Source: Pseudomonadota bacterium
GTDB lineage: Bacteria; Pseudomonadota; Gammaproteobacteria; Nitrosococcales; Methylophagaceae
Assembly (NCBI GenBank): GCA_030576275.1
Contig: JALIBN010000006.1
Coordinates: 3,517 to 67,516 of the forward strand
DNA: 64,000 bases
Direction of reading: 5' to 3'
In this document: piece by piece, positions 19,355-29,946 of the stretch
Layout of the letters: each line of letters begins with the position of its first letter
How positions within the stretch are numbered: position 1 is the first letter of the stretch
Program-made: the position numbers and the translations under genes
Notes under the pieces: generated by a model
What the model was told of the DNA's origin: nothing
The model's input: only the letters and a program-made list of their open reading frames with translations
The model's database searches: none

Positions 19355-20008
19355 TTAATATTTTTTTTTCAAATCCATGCGTTCATCCGAGCGCGATATT
19401 TCAACTTGCCCCAAAAACGTCATACCTAATAAGGCACGTTCGGGTTGTGGGCCATCAAGCACCATAGCTTCGATATTATGTAATTTAATATCGCCTACTT
19501 GAATCTGGTCCAGGGTAACTTGATAGGCCTTTTCTACACCCGATGCAGTTTGTACCATACCCGCCGGCGCATTAAGATAGTCCAATCCCAAGCGTATTGC
19601 GGTTGCAGCATTGAAGGCAACAACTGATGCTCCAGTATCAATAAGAAAATCGACGCTGTAGCCATTGACGCTTCCAACCGTCAGATACATGCCATCATTT
19701 GGCCATATACTCACCATTGGTTGCTTGGCAGGGGGAGCGAAAAGACCTCCAACTTGTGAACCTAAAAGGTATTTTTTTTGAACCCCTTCCACTTCAATAA
19801 TTGCACTCTGGCTTGTCGCAGAAATGAGTTTTACGCCTTCAGGACTAATATTACCTACTTCTAATAAACGCTGTTGTTCGTTGATCGTCAGTACCGCTTT
19901 ACCACTAAATAACCCCACGACAACAATGTTCAGTGAGCCAGACCATACGAGTGGTGAGTTTATCAGTATAATAAGTGCCGAAGCCCATGATATCCATGAT
20001 TTTTGCAT
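19355..20008 (-). CDS. Exported retropepsin-like aspartic protease (TIGR02281-type)
   Basis: The catalytic motif is FLIDTGASVVAFN, and a second conserved block is RALLGMTFLGQVEISR near the C-terminus, the pattern of clan AA aspartic proteases of the TIGR02281 group. A signal peptide precedes it (MQKSWISWASALIILINSPLVWS). I choose ATG 20008, preceded by GAGGGG at good spacing, over the track start five codons upstream. About 217 residues. Divergent from mobAB with about 55 bases between them. Substrate unknown. Confidence 0.85.
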   Translation of the reverse strand: MQKSWISWASALIILINSPLVWSGSLNIVVVGLFSGKAVLTINEQQRLLEVGNISPEGVKLISATSQSAIIEVEGVQKKYLLGSQVGGLFAPPAKQPMVSIWPNDGMYLTVGSVNGYSVDFLIDTGASVVAFNAATAIRLGLDYLNAPAGMVQTASGVEKAYQVTLDQIQVGDIKLHNIEAMVLDGPQPERALLGMTFLGQVEISRSDERMDLKKKY

Positions 20009-20063
20009 GGGTGTACCCCTCATCTATTTTAGTTTACCCCATAGAGAATAACAGCGAATCATC

Positions 20064-21182
20064 ATGAATACATCATCTACTCCCACTGTTACCGGTGTCA
20101 TTTTGGCAGGTGGACAAGCTCGCCGCATGGGTGGCGAAGATAAAGGCCTTATTCTGTTCAATCATAAACCTCTGATTGCTCACGTCATCTCGACTTTAAA
20201 ACCGCAAGTAGACACTCTAGTAATTAATGCCAATCGTAATATCGACAAGTATAAGGCGTTTAAATATCCCGTTATTAGTGACAGCTTAGATAATTTTTGC
20301 GGCCCACTGGCAGGTATGTTGAGCGCCATGCAAACTGTGGATACTGATTATATTCTCACTGCACCTTGTGACTCACCCAATATTTCCACCCAATTACGCC
20401 AACGGATGATGGAAACATTATTAATTGAGCATGCAGATATTGCCGTCGCCCACAATGGCGATCGATTACAACCGGTATTTTGCCTGATCCCCTGCCGACT
20501 ACATCCTGATCTCGAAAGCTATCTACAACAAGGTGGTCGTAAAATTGATGTATGGTTAAAAAGTCATGCCTTGGCTATCGTTGATTTTTCCGATCAACCT
20601 AATTCCTTTATCAATGTTAATCATCCTGAAGATCTAGTGACACATCAGACTCGCGTTCAGTCGCCGATACCTTTAATTGGATTCGCGGCATTTAGTGGCA
20701 CCGGTAAAACGACCTTATTACGCCAATTAATCCCCGCGCTAAATGCGAAAGGATTGGAAGTTGCAGTGATCAAACATGCCCATCATAATTTTGATATTGA
20801 TGTCCCGGGAAAGGACAGCTATGAAATTCGCCAAGCTGGTGCCCAACAAGTATTGGTTTCATCTAGTCGATTAATGGCATTAGTGGAAGTACAATCCGAC
20901 ACGCTAACCGAACCTAGTTTATCTACATTAGTTCCTAGACTTGACTGCTCTAAACTCGATCTTATTTTAGTTGAAGGTTTCAAACATGAGTCTATTGCTA
21001 AAGTTGAATTGCACCGATGTAGTTTAGATAAGCCTTTTCTTTATCCCGCAGACCAAAATATTATTGCCATCGCCAGCGATCAGCCACTTGATCTTGAACG
21101 TAATATCGAACAACTTGATATTAACGATATCGCTGCTATTGCGGATTACCTAGCACATTTTATTGAAAGTTGGACTCATTAA
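20064..21182 (+). CDS. mobAB: MobA-MobB fusion: molybdopterin guanylyltransferase plus GTP-binding adaptor
   Basis: The first 190 or so residues are MobA, which attaches GMP to molybdopterin (motif ILAGGQARRMGGEDKGL, then GPLAGMLSAM and TAPCDSP). The remaining part, starting near residue 208 (PLIGFAAFSGTGKTTLLRQLI), is MobB with a P-loop. The two are separate genes in E. coli; here they are one 372-residue polypeptide with no gap in the reading frame. It is followed by moeA, and the two act in sequence in molybdenum cofactor maturation. Confidence 0.92.
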   Translation: MNTSSTPTVTGVILAGGQARRMGGEDKGLILFNHKPLIAHVISTLKPQVDTLVINANRNIDKYKAFKYPVISDSLDNFCGPLAGMLSAMQTVDTDYILTAPCDSPNISTQLRQRMMETLLIEHADIAVAHNGDRLQPVFCLIPCRLHPDLESYLQQGGRKIDVWLKSHALAIVDFSDQPNSFINVNHPEDLVTHQTRVQSPIPLIGFAAFSGTGKTTLLRQLIPALNAKGLEVAVIKHAHHNFDIDVPGKDSYEIRQAGAQQVLVSSSRLMALVEVQSDTLTEPSLSTLVPRLDCSKLDLILVEGFKHESIAKVELHRCSLDKPFLYPADQNIIAIASDQPLDLERNIEQLDINDIAAIADYLAHFIESWTH

Positions 21183-21186
21183 CACC

Positions 21187-22446
21187 ATGTCAGAATTTAT
21201 TCCACAAAACAGCTGCGCTGATCCAGAAGATCAAAATAGACTCAGTATTGATGACGCTAGGCAACGTATCGCTTCGTTAATTACACCATTAACGGCTTGG
21301 CAACGTTGTCCAATACGCGATGCTTTAGGTCGTATTTTACTTGATGATATCATTTCACCACTCAATGTCCCAGCTCACAACAACTCAGCAATGGACGGCT
21401 ATGCCATTAGAAGTATTGACATCACTAATGATTCATTTAGTCTTAAAAAAGTGGGAATTGCCTTTGCAGGCCAACCATTCCAAGGTACTGTCAATGCGGG
21501 TGAATGTATTCGGATCATGACGGGCGCTGTTGTGCCAAGCGAATGCGATACTATCGTCATGCAAGAACAAGTGGCGGTGACTGACAACATTATCACCATT
21601 CACGGTAAACAGCCGAAAGGTAACCATGTCCGTTATATAGGCGAAGATTTAAAAACTGGCGATGTCGTTCTCTCTGCCGGTCGACGGATTATTCCAGCAG
21701 ATCTCGGTCTAATCGCTTCACTTGGTATTGCTGAAGTTAATGTCTCTCGTCGGCTCCGAGTTGCTTTTTTTTCCACTGGCGATGAACTTAAATCCATTGG
21801 TGAAACATTGGCAACAGGTCAAATCTACGACAGCAACCGATATACCCTTTATGGCATGTTAAAACGCCTCGATGTGGAAGTGCTAGATATGGGCGTGGTG
21901 CCGGATCAAAAAGAGCCCCTTCGCCAAACCTTACTTCAAGCCGCTGAGCAGGCTGATGTCATTATTAGTTCAGGTGGTGTTTCAGTAGGTGATGCGGACT
22001 ACGTAAAAGAAATGTTAGCAGAATTAGGTCAGGTCGATTTCTGGAAAATAGCAATGAGACCTGGTCGCCCCCTTGCCTTTGGCCAAATCAATGATTCGCT
22101 ATTTTTTGGCCTCCCCGGTAACCCTGTTTCTGTAATGGTAACGTTCTATCAGTTTGTGGCGCCCGCTCTTCGAAAATTAATGGGTGAAACAGAACCTGAT
22201 GTAACTACATTTCAAGTGAACTGTACCGATGCTATTCGTAAACGGCCAGGCCGCTTCGAATATCAACGAGCCATTTTATTCAGAGATAATGATGGCAGCA
22301 CAAAAGTAAAAATAACAGGTAGCCAAGGTTCAGGCATCTTACGCTCAATGAGCACTGCCAACTGTTTCATACTTTTAGATGAGAAATGCGATGGAATAGC
22401 CGCTAACAGTCTCGTTACAGTACAACCCTTTTCAGGCCTTATTTAA
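21187..22446 (+). CDS. moeA: Molybdopterin molybdenumtransferase
   Basis: Inserts molybdate into adenylated molybdopterin. Motifs: NVPAHNNSAMDGYAIRS, IMTGAVVPSECDTIVMQEQ, FFSTGDEL, SSGGVSVGDADYVKE and GLPGNPVSVMVTF. The track start at 21163 is TTG inside the mobAB end; ATG 21187 (MSEFIPQ), just after the mobAB stop, fits better and gives 419 residues. The stop TAA is directly followed by the ttcA start. Confidence 0.94.
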   Translation: MSEFIPQNSCADPEDQNRLSIDDARQRIASLITPLTAWQRCPIRDALGRILLDDIISPLNVPAHNNSAMDGYAIRSIDITNDSFSLKKVGIAFAGQPFQGTVNAGECIRIMTGAVVPSECDTIVMQEQVAVTDNIITIHGKQPKGNHVRYIGEDLKTGDVVLSAGRRIIPADLGLIASLGIAEVNVSRRLRVAFFSTGDELKSIGETLATGQIYDSNRYTLYGMLKRLDVEVLDMGVVPDQKEPLRQTLLQAAEQADVIISSGGVSVGDADYVKEMLAELGQVDFWKIAMRPGRPLAFGQINDSLFFGLPGNPVSVMVTFYQFVAPALRKLMGETEPDVTTFQVNCTDAIRKRPGRFEYQRAILFRDNDGSTKVKITGSQGSGILRSMSTANCFILLDEKCDGIAANSLVTVQPFSGLI

Positions 22447-23319
22447 ATGTCAGAATTAGCCACAACAGCAAAACAAAGACTCGAAATTAATAAATTACGC
22501 AAACGACTTCGCCGTAACGTTGGTCAAGCAATTGCTGATTACAACATGATTGAAGATGGCGACAAGGTAATGGTTTGCCTGTCAGGTGGTAAAGACAGTT
22601 ACACCATGCTAGATATTTTACTGAACCTTCAAAAGCATGCACCCATTTCGTTCGACATCATTGCCGTTAATCTTGACCAAAAACAGCCGGGGTTTCCTGA
22701 ACATGTTTTACCTGAATATCTAGCTTCCATTGGTGTGCCTTTTCATATTATTGAAAAAGACACCTACAGCATCGTTAAAGAGATTGTGCCTGAAGGCAAA
22801 ACTACATGCGGGATCTGCTCTCGTCTCCGTCGCGGGTCCTTATATGGTTATGCTCGTCAAAATGGTATCACTAAAATAGCTTTAGGCCATCATCGTGATG
22901 ATATTATCGAAACGGCTTTTCTCAATATGTTTTATGGCAGCAAACTTAAAGCTATGCCACCCAAATTATTGAGTGATGACAAAACAAACATTTTGATTCG
23001 CCCACTAGCTTACTGCAAAGAATCAGACATTATTCGCTATTCTGATCATCAACAGTTTCCGATCATTCCTTGCAATTTATGTGGTTCACAAGAGAACTTA
23101 CAACGGCAAGTCATTAAAGACATGTTACAAGGTTGGGAAAAACAGCAACCTGGTCGATTAGAAAATATTTTTCGAAGCTTTCAAAATATTTCACCCTCAC
23201 AATTAGCTGATAATGAATTATTCAACTTCAAAGATCTTGAGTTACATAGGCTAGCACCATCGGGCCAAGAAGACGCGGCCCACGATGACAAACAATTTCC
23301 AGCATTATCTAGACAATAA
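22447..23319 (+). CDS. ttcA: tRNA 2-thiocytidine biosynthesis protein TtcA
   Basis: ATP-dependent thiolation of C32 in some tRNAs, using an iron-sulfur cluster. The PP-loop is [17 protein letters not shown] (residues about 43-59). Cysteine pairs [13 protein letters not shown] and [13 protein letters not shown] supply cluster and catalytic ligands. 290 residues. ATG begins immediately after the moeA stop, so it may be co-transcribed with mobAB-moeA, although the functions differ. The 831 bases after it are non-coding. Confidence 0.95.
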   Translation: MSELATTAKQRLEINKLRKRLRRNVGQAIADYNMIEDGDKVMVCLSGGKDSYTMLDILLNLQKHAPISFDIIAVNLDQKQPGFPEHVLPEYLASIGVPFHIIEKDTYSIVKEIVPEGKTTCGICSRLRRGSLYGYARQNGITKIALGHHRDDIIETAFLNMFYGSKLKAMPPKLLSDDKTNILIRPLAYCKESDIIRYSDHQQFPIIPCNLCGSQENLQRQVIKDMLQGWEKQQPGRLENIFRSFQNISPSQLADNELFNFKDLELHRLAPSGQEDAAHDDKQFPALSRQ

Positions 23320-23349
23320 TCACCATAATCTGTTAATCCAATAAGAGAG

Positions 23350-23586
23350 TTATGCACCAGTAAGGGCCACTATCTCATAACAGTCACAAGAGTCATCGCT
23401 AAGTCATTGAAACTATTACTTAGCGCGCTATCTAGTTGATTTTTATCAATATTATTATAGTGGATGAATTTTAACCAAACTGCGGTAGATTGTTACAAAA
23501 TAATGACTTAGCGATTTGTCGGCATGTTACCCACAGAGTTATCCACAGATATTGTGAGTAAGTCTGTAAGTCATTGATCATGAAAT
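23350..23586. repeat. DnaA-box module, copy A
   Basis: In order: TTATGCAC (23350), the 14-mer ATCGCTAAGTCATT (23395) with its exact inverted copy AATGACTTAGCGAT (23502), an AT-rich TTGATTTTTATCAATATTATTA, GATTGTTACA, then GTTACCCACAGA-GTTATCCACAGA. The last two are 12-mers in tandem that carry TTACCCACA (23527) and the perfect DnaA box TTATCCACA (23539). An inverted TGTGAGTAA (23553) closes a hairpin with the second 12-mer. The block CAGAGTTATCCACAG is the same string found at the R4 box of E. coli oriC, as I recall it. About 237 bases. Confidence 0.6.
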
Positions 23587-23898
23587 TTACGACTCAAATA
23601 GTCACTATTTAGTATCTATTCTTATCAGATTAGCTTGTGTAAAATCTTGCTAAAATAAATATATTGGTCAACGTTCATCGAGATGAAATAAAGACTGCTA
23701 ACAAAGGATTGATCACTTAATTTATTACTATCGTAAGGAGAAAAAAATAATCGGCGACTAGCTGACTAAGTCAGGTCAATGAATCAGATCCAAGCTCAGA
23801 ATGGTCATTTAGAGATAAAAACTGCACTCATAAATATACTTGTAAGCATCAATAAAAATTCACTAAAATTTCGACTTAACACTTGACATCTGAGCAAG

Positions 23899-24134
23899 TT
23901 ATGCACTTGAGAGTATTTAAAGTAGGAGCCAGTTTTAACTGATCTTTTTCAATTTGTAACGGCTATGATAATTTAATAACTACCTGATTATATTGAAATT
24001 AAACTTAATGGTTAAATTTTGACCATACACTATAGATTGTTACAGATTAAAGACTTAGCGATTTCCCCATAAGTTAACCACAGAGTTATCCACAGATACT
24101 GTGAGTAACTCTGTAAGTCGTTGATCTAGGAAAA
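23899..24134. repeat. DnaA-box module, copy B
   Basis: A diverged direct repeat of copy A, 547-549 bases further along, with the same parts in the same order and nearly the same spacing. These are TTATGCAC (23899), TGATCTTTTTCAAT, TAGATTGTTACAGATTAAAGACTTAGCGATTT, then TTAACCACA (24074), TTATCCACA (24086) and the inverted TGTGAGTAA (24100), ending in GTAAGTCGTTGATC. Around the perfect DnaA box, CAGAGTTA pairs exactly with TAACTCTG to form a long hairpin with inner stem CACAG/CTGTG and loop ATA. The tail ends just upstream of the VOC stop codon. Confidence 0.6.
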
Positions 24135-24150
24135 CCTGAACAATCCTACC

Positions 24151-24537
24151 CTACTTTTGAGGGGTAAAGTCTTCAGAAAATTCCAAGGCATTACCATCTG
24201 GATCACGACAAAAGAAAGCTGCGCGACCAGACTTACTTCTGGAAAACGTCACATTTGCCCCCTCTAATCTTTCAGCTAAAGCATCTAAGTCATCAACAAC
24301 CAATGCAATATGTTTATCTTTTCCGCCATGTTCAGGACGACCTTCCTTTGAATCAGGATTAGGTAATTGCATTAAATGTAATTGCTGGCCTTCGGCATTA
24401 AGATCTAACCAAGCGCCATCAAATGGGAAATTAGGTCGATGTTCATTTAAATGAATATCTAATACGCCGCAATAAAACTTTAAAGCCCGAGCAACATCAG
24501 CCACTAAAAAGCTAGCATGTGCTATTGATTTAATCAT
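24151..24537 (-). CDS. VOC (glyoxalase-fold) family protein
   Basis: 128 residues with a glyoxalase/bleomycin-resistance fold: IAHASFLVADVARALKFYCGVLD at the N-terminus, KHIALVVDDLDALAERLE in the middle and FCRDPDGNALEFSE at the C-terminus. Metal-ligand candidates are the His near the start, His of KHIAL and Glu of LEFSE. The family covers lyases, dioxygenases and resistance proteins, so the substrate cannot be assigned. Separated from the EamA gene on the same strand by 25 bases, so the two may be co-transcribed. Confidence 0.82.
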   Translation of the reverse strand: MIKSIAHASFLVADVARALKFYCGVLDIHLNEHRPNFPFDGAWLDLNAEGQQLHLMQLPNPDSKEGRPEHGGKDKHIALVVDDLDALAERLEGANVTFSRSKSGRAAFFCRDPDGNALEFSEDFTPQK

Positions 24538-24562
24538 AAAAACCCCTATTTATTGTATATGT

Positions 24563-25438
24563 TTAAGCTTCTGATTTAGCGACACCATAAGCTGCTAGCA
24601 TGATAAGACCGCCCCCCATCCATTCTTGCAATGACATCACCTCGTTCGTTAACGCCCAAGCGGCCATAGCAGCCACCACTAACTCAAATAACATGATAAC
24701 TGATGAATGATAGATAGGCATGCGAGCTATGCCGTATAACACTGTTACAGTCATTACCACGATGCCTAGAAGGCCTACTAAGCTAGCAACTATCCAAACA
24801 TTGATGGTCACAGCTGGTACTGGTGCCTGTTGCCAAACGAGGACAAGTACTGATGCTATAACAACACCCCACCAAATAACGCCCGTTTTAGCCGCCATCG
24901 ATACATTAGCCAATTTTCGGGCCAATACATTATTTATTGAAAACATGATGCCCGCTATTAAGGCCAACCAATCAGCTAAACCATGTGGCCAAGGCCAGCC
25001 AACACTAGCATCCCACAACATCACCAATGATCCTGTCATTGCTAGGCATAACATTGCAATGGCCGATGAAGACAAGTGTTCTTTTAACCACCATCGACTG
25101 AGTAAGACAGACCATATCGGTGACAAATAAAAGAGCAACATGACTCGCATCACTTGACCTTCCGTCAAGGCCACCAGAAAAGCAATATTGGTAATGCCGG
25201 CAGCAATGGCCAAAAATAACAAATCTCTGCGATTGCTTGCGTTAAAAATATTCCTTTTGAATAAAAAAGGAAGCGCTAGTGCACCAGCTGCAAGATACAT
25301 AACTAAGGAACTCCACACCGCGGACATGCCGGCCTCATCTAACCAGCGTAAGGGGTACCAGATTACTCCCCATAAGCTTGAAGAAAATAACAAGGCGGCG
25401 ATAGCTAAACGATTGTGTGTTGTATGTTGTATATTCAT
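24563..25438 (-). CDS. EamA-family (DMT) transporter
   Basis: 291 residues with about ten hydrophobic segments arranged as two EamA repeats; a repeated SSLWGVIWYPLRWL-like N-terminal element and ARKLAN-type middle are seen. Drug/metabolite transporter family members export amino acids, nucleotides or other small molecules; the substrate cannot be read. Divergent from dapC with about 70 bases between starts. Confidence 0.85.
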   Translation of the reverse strand: MNIQHTTHNRLAIAALLFSSSLWGVIWYPLRWLDEAGMSAVWSSLVMYLAAGALALPFLFKRNIFNASNRRDLLFLAIAAGITNIAFLVALTEGQVMRVMLLFYLSPIWSVLLSRWWLKEHLSSSAIAMLCLAMTGSLVMLWDASVGWPWPHGLADWLALIAGIMFSINNVLARKLANVSMAAKTGVIWWGVVIASVLVLVWQQAPVPAVTINVWIVASLVGLLGIVVMTVTVLYGIARMPIYHSSVIMLFELVVAAMAAWALTNEVMSLQEWMGGGLIMLAAYGVAKSEA

Positions 25439-25507
25439 GGCGAACCTTATACCACGACTGAGCTATAACCCGTTATAATAGTCGGCTTTATTTAATGTTT
25501 ACTTCTT

Positions 25508-26704
25508 ATGAATCCAGATCTAGCTCACTTGCATCCCTATCCGTTCGAAAAACTTGCGCAACTAAAAGCAGGATGCACGCCGCCGTCTAATCTGCCTCAT
25601 ATCGCGCTATCGATTGGTGAACCTAAACATCCAACCCCGGGATTCATTACCGAGGCAGTAATCGAGCATTTGCACGGCTTATCTAATTACCCCACTACAG
25701 CGGGTTCAACTGAATTGCGTCAGGCTATCGCTACTTGGTTAGATAATCGTTTTCATCTTGCAGGTAATATTGATGCTAATACGCAAATATTACCTGTTAA
25801 TGGTACTCGTGAAGCACTATTTGCTCTCGCTCAAGCAGTGGTTGATCGCACAGAACATACACCACTCATTGTGATGCCCAATCCCTTCTATCAAATCTAT
25901 GAAGGCGCGGCGATTTTAGCAGGCGCGCATCCCTATTTTCTTAATTGCACCGCTGAAAACAACTTTATGCCAGACTTTGACAGTGTGTCTCCTGATGTGT
26001 GGGATCGTTGCCAGTTGTTATATTTATGTAGCCCTGGTAATCCGACCGGTGCGGTCATTGAACAAGCAACATTAACTAAGCTAATCGAACTTGCTCACAA
26101 ACATAACTTTATCATTGCTTCCGATGAATGTTATTCCGAGCTGTATTTTGATGAGGCACGTCCTCCTGTCGGTCTATTACAGGCCGCTGTTGTCGCGGGT
26201 TATACTGATTTAAGTCGTTGCGTGGTTTTTCATAGTTTATCCAAACGATCTAATGCACCGGGCCTACGTTCTGGTTTTGTGGCTGGTGATGCTAAAATAA
26301 TGAAAGACTTTCTACGTTACCGTACCTATCATGGTTGCGCCATGCCACCGTCAACTCAAGCGGCTTCAATTACGGCATGGAATGATGAACAACATGTGGT
26401 CACTAACCGTCAACTTTATCGAGAAAAATTTGATGCTGTACTCGCCATACTATCACCAGTAATGAATGTCACTTTACCGGAGGCCAGTTTTTACCTTTGG
26501 GCTGAAACGACGATATCTGACACTGATTTTGCTCGTCGCTTATTTGATGAACAAAATGTCACCGTGTTGCCGGGTAGTTTTTTAGCGCGAGACAATAACA
26601 ATACTAATCCAGGCTCACATCGTGTCCGCATGGCCTTAGTTGCGCCCATAGATGAATGTATAGATGCCGCCCACAGAATTGTAAAATTAATTAAAACCTT
26701 ATGA
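25508..26704 (+). CDS. dapC: Succinyldiaminopimelate transaminase
   Basis: Class I/II PLP aminotransferase of 398 residues. The PLP lysine is in [16 protein letters not shown], and [13 protein letters not shown] and [11 protein letters not shown] are seen. The family is the DapC type, which makes N-succinyl-LL-2,6-diaminopimelate, and it directly precedes dapD, supporting a lysine and peptidoglycan role. 43 bases separate it from dapD. Confidence 0.92.
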   Translation: MNPDLAHLHPYPFEKLAQLKAGCTPPSNLPHIALSIGEPKHPTPGFITEAVIEHLHGLSNYPTTAGSTELRQAIATWLDNRFHLAGNIDANTQILPVNGTREALFALAQAVVDRTEHTPLIVMPNPFYQIYEGAAILAGAHPYFLNCTAENNFMPDFDSVSPDVWDRCQLLYLCSPGNPTGAVIEQATLTKLIELAHKHNFIIASDECYSELYFDEARPPVGLLQAAVVAGYTDLSRCVVFHSLSKRSNAPGLRSGFVAGDAKIMKDFLRYRTYHGCAMPPSTQAASITAWNDEQHVVTNRQLYREKFDAVLAILSPVMNVTLPEASFYLWAETTISDTDFARRLFDEQNVTVLPGSFLARDNNNTNPGSHRVRMALVAPIDECIDAAHRIVKLIKTL

Positions 26705-26747
26705 ACGACGACAATCACACCCCTACGTCCCTAATTGGAGAAATAAA

Positions 26748-27569
26748 ATGAGCGATATTCAACAAATTATTGAAGAAGCCTTTGAACGCCGTGCAGACAT
26801 TACGCCAGCCAATGCAGAAGCAAAGGTTAAAAATGCCGTAGACCAAGCATTAGCCATGTTAGATAACGGTACTGCCCGCGTTGCTGAAAAACAAAATGGC
26901 GACTGGATTGTTAACGAATGGCTAAAAAAAGCCGTACTACTGTCTTTCCGTTTGAACGACAACAGAATCATGAATGGTGGTGAAACTAACTTCTACGATA
27001 AAGTTGAACCTAAGTTCGCTAGCTTTAGTGAAGAAGATTTTAATAAAGCAGGTATCCGTGTTGTGCCACCAGCCAATGTACGTCGTGGTTCTTATATCGC
27101 ACCAAGCGTTGTCTTGATGCCTTCATACGTTAACATTGGTGCTTATGTTGATTCTGGCACCATGGTAGATACATGGGCAACCGTTGGTTCATGTGCCCAA
27201 ATTGGTAAAAACGTTCACCTTTCTGGTGGTGTAGGTATCGGTGGTGTTTTAGAACCTTTACAAGCAGGCCCAACAATCATTGAAGACAACTGCTTCATCG
27301 GTGCTCGTTCTGAAGTAGTTGAAGGTGTTATTGTTGAAGAAGGCGCCGTTATTTCAATGGGCGTTTACATTGGTCAAAGCACTAAAATATTCAACCGTAT
27401 GACCGGCGAAATTTCATATGGTCGTATCCCCGCCGGCTCTGTCGTAGTCTCAGGTAACTTACCATCTAAATGTGGTATTTACAGCCTTTACTGCGCCGTT
27501 ATCGTAAAACAAGTTGATGCCAAAACACGCGGTAAAGTAGGTATTAACGAATTATTACGCGATATTTAA
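26748..27569 (+). CDS. dapD: Tetrahydrodipicolinate N-succinyltransferase
   Basis: Transfers succinyl from succinyl-CoA to tetrahydrodipicolinate. Left-handed beta-helix hexapeptide repeats run through the middle ([40 protein letters not shown]). 273 residues is typical. Good SD GGAG before ATG. The stop overlaps the next ATG (TAATG). Confidence 0.97.
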   Translation: MSDIQQIIEEAFERRADITPANAEAKVKNAVDQALAMLDNGTARVAEKQNGDWIVNEWLKKAVLLSFRLNDNRIMNGGETNFYDKVEPKFASFSEEDFNKAGIRVVPPANVRRGSYIAPSVVLMPSYVNIGAYVDSGTMVDTWATVGSCAQIGKNVHLSGGVGIGGVLEPLQAGPTIIEDNCFIGARSEVVEGVIVEEGAVISMGVYIGQSTKIFNRMTGEISYGRIPAGSVVVSGNLPSKCGIYSLYCAVIVKQVDAKTRGKVGINELLRDI

Positions 27570-27910
27570 TGACCACTGTTTACGGCATTAAGAACTGCGA
27601 TACCGTTAAAAAATCACGCCGTTGGTTAGAAGCTAACGGCGTGGCTTTTCAATTTCATGACTTTCGAGATGATGGAATAGATGAAAAAACAATCCAGTTT
27701 TGGTTACAATCTGTCAGTTGGGAAACCTTGCTAAACAAACGTAGCACTACGTGGCGACAAGTTGATCAAACACAACGCGATACCATTAATAAAGAAAGTG
27801 CTATAGGACTCATGTTAGCTTTTCCTTCGATTATTAAACGGCCAGTATTAGTGAACAATGACACTATTTTGGTAGGGTTTGACGAAGTTCATTACAAATC
27901 CCTTCTCTAA
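27569..27910 (+). CDS. ArsC/Spx-like thioredoxin-fold protein (YffB-like)
   Basis: 113 residues: YGIKNCDTVKKSRRWLEANGV at the N-terminus, then FHDFRDDGI and a RPVLV motif near the C-terminus, the ArsC-related fold. There is a single cysteine in NCDT rather than the CxxC of arsenate reductases with a cascade. The YffB group commonly lies beside dapE, as here, but its reaction is unclear. It overlaps dapD by one base. Confidence 0.85.
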   Translation: MTTVYGIKNCDTVKKSRRWLEANGVAFQFHDFRDDGIDEKTIQFWLQSVSWETLLNKRSTTWRQVDQTQRDTINKESAIGLMLAFPSIIKRPVLVNNDTILVGFDEVHYKSLL

Positions 27911-27920
27911 CTGGACCCGT

Positions 27921-28397
27921 GTGAAAATTATTCGTTTTTTGTTATATATAATACTGCTTAGCCCTTTAATCTCTCAAGCAGAAGAACACTGGTACGACTA
28001 TGACCATCTGTACTTGCAAGGTGGCACCTATACCCATTACAGCGCCAGTGACAATCATGATGGATCTAATGTTTTAATCAGTTTAGAAGCTATAAAATCT
28101 AATGATTGGTCATTGGGATTAGCATTATTTGATAACTCTTTCGGACAGTTTTCTCAATATTTATATGTGGGTAAAAACTGGAACTACCATGGTTCATTTG
28201 AAGGTTTTCATACCAAGTTAACTGCAGGTTTAATTCATGGTTACCATGGTGAATACCAAGATAAGATACCCCTCAATAACTTTGGTACCGCCCCAGCGAT
28301 TATTCCCAGCTTTGGCTATAAAACAGGTCGCTATGGCGCCGATGTTTCCATGCTAGGTCTTGCCGGTCTGCTGGTAACTTTAGGGTTAGACTTATAA
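27921..28397 (+). CDS. Putative outer-membrane beta-barrel protein, PagP-like
   Basis: The track start (27879) overlaps the preceding gene. GTG 27921 begins a proper signal peptide (MKIIRFLLYIILLSPLISQA), leaving about 140 mature residues. Alternating aromatic and polar stretches (HLYLQGGTYTHY, LYVGKNWNYHG, KLTAGLIHGYHG, IIPSFGYKTGRYGADVSML) are typical of a small eight-strand barrel. Layout and motifs recall PagP-type lipid A acyltransferases, but identity is too low to be sure. Databases sometimes call such proteins glycerol-3-phosphate transporters, which I distrust. Position between dap genes is probably accidental. Confidence 0.65.
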   Translation: MKIIRFLLYIILLSPLISQAEEHWYDYDHLYLQGGTYTHYSASDNHDGSNVLISLEAIKSNDWSLGLALFDNSFGQFSQYLYVGKNWNYHGSFEGFHTKLTAGLIHGYHGEYQDKIPLNNFGTAPAIIPSFGYKTGRYGADVSMLGLAGLLVTLGLDL

Positions 28398-28413
28398 TAA
28401 TATGTGGAATTAA

Positions 28414-29559
<1,146 letters not shown>

Positions 29560-29572
29560 CTAAATCATACCC

Positions 29573-29863
29573 GTGAATCGCATCATTAAACAACGTCAAT
29601 GGCTTTACCTGCTAACAGCACTTGTGGTGTTAATGCAGTCGTTTGCTATTTGGCATGATACGGAACATCGCTTTCATGTTACCAGCGATCAATGTCAACG
29701 ATTTGAGAGTGTCAGTCATACTCCTACACTTGATCTAGTCTCACCCATTCTTCCTCAACTAACGACTCAGTGTAGTGTTGTTGAACCATCAGTCACCATC
29801 ACCTATGCATTAAAACGCTTACGTGAAAATCACACTATCCGCGGCCCACCCACCTTTTCATAG
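29573..29863 (+). CDS. Small hydrophobic His-containing protein, metal-associated (unknown)
   Basis: 96 residues from GTG, with one hydrophobic segment near residues 11-27 and a DTEHRFH motif just after it. Two cysteines follow (DQC and QC), and a C-terminal IRGPP motif resembles DUF2946-like small proteins found next to copper or zinc transport genes. It directly precedes a porin and a ZnuA/ZnuB pair. Function unknown; a metal-handling role is inferred from context. Confidence 0.6.
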   Translation: MNRIIKQRQWLYLLTALVVLMQSFAIWHDTEHRFHVTSDQCQRFESVSHTPTLDLVSPILPQLTTQCSVVEPSVTITYALKRLRENHTIRGPPTFS

Positions 29864-29946
29864 TCAATAAAGCACCACTTTATTTTTACAGAATTGCTCC
29901 GTCTTTTGATGACTCTTTTCTGCAACTTATGCTATGAGAAAAAACA

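Larger units (their letters stand above)
23320..24150. other. Non-coding 831-base region with duplicated DnaA boxes
   Basis: No ORF of useful length on either strand. It contains modules A and B and, between them, about 310 bases of AT-rich sequence with several GATC sites (near 23576, 23709, 23788, 23940 and 24123) and AGGAGAAAAAAATAA at 23737 that leads to no obvious coding frame. Candidates are a replication origin, a DnaA-titration site, or a small structured RNA or repeat family. Nothing here proves any of these. Confidence 0.6.

Noticed and set aside
23737-23752. AAGGAGAAAAAAATAA in the DnaA-box region as a ribosome-binding site for a small gene
   Set aside because: No start codon with a sustained frame follows; stops appear within a few codons.
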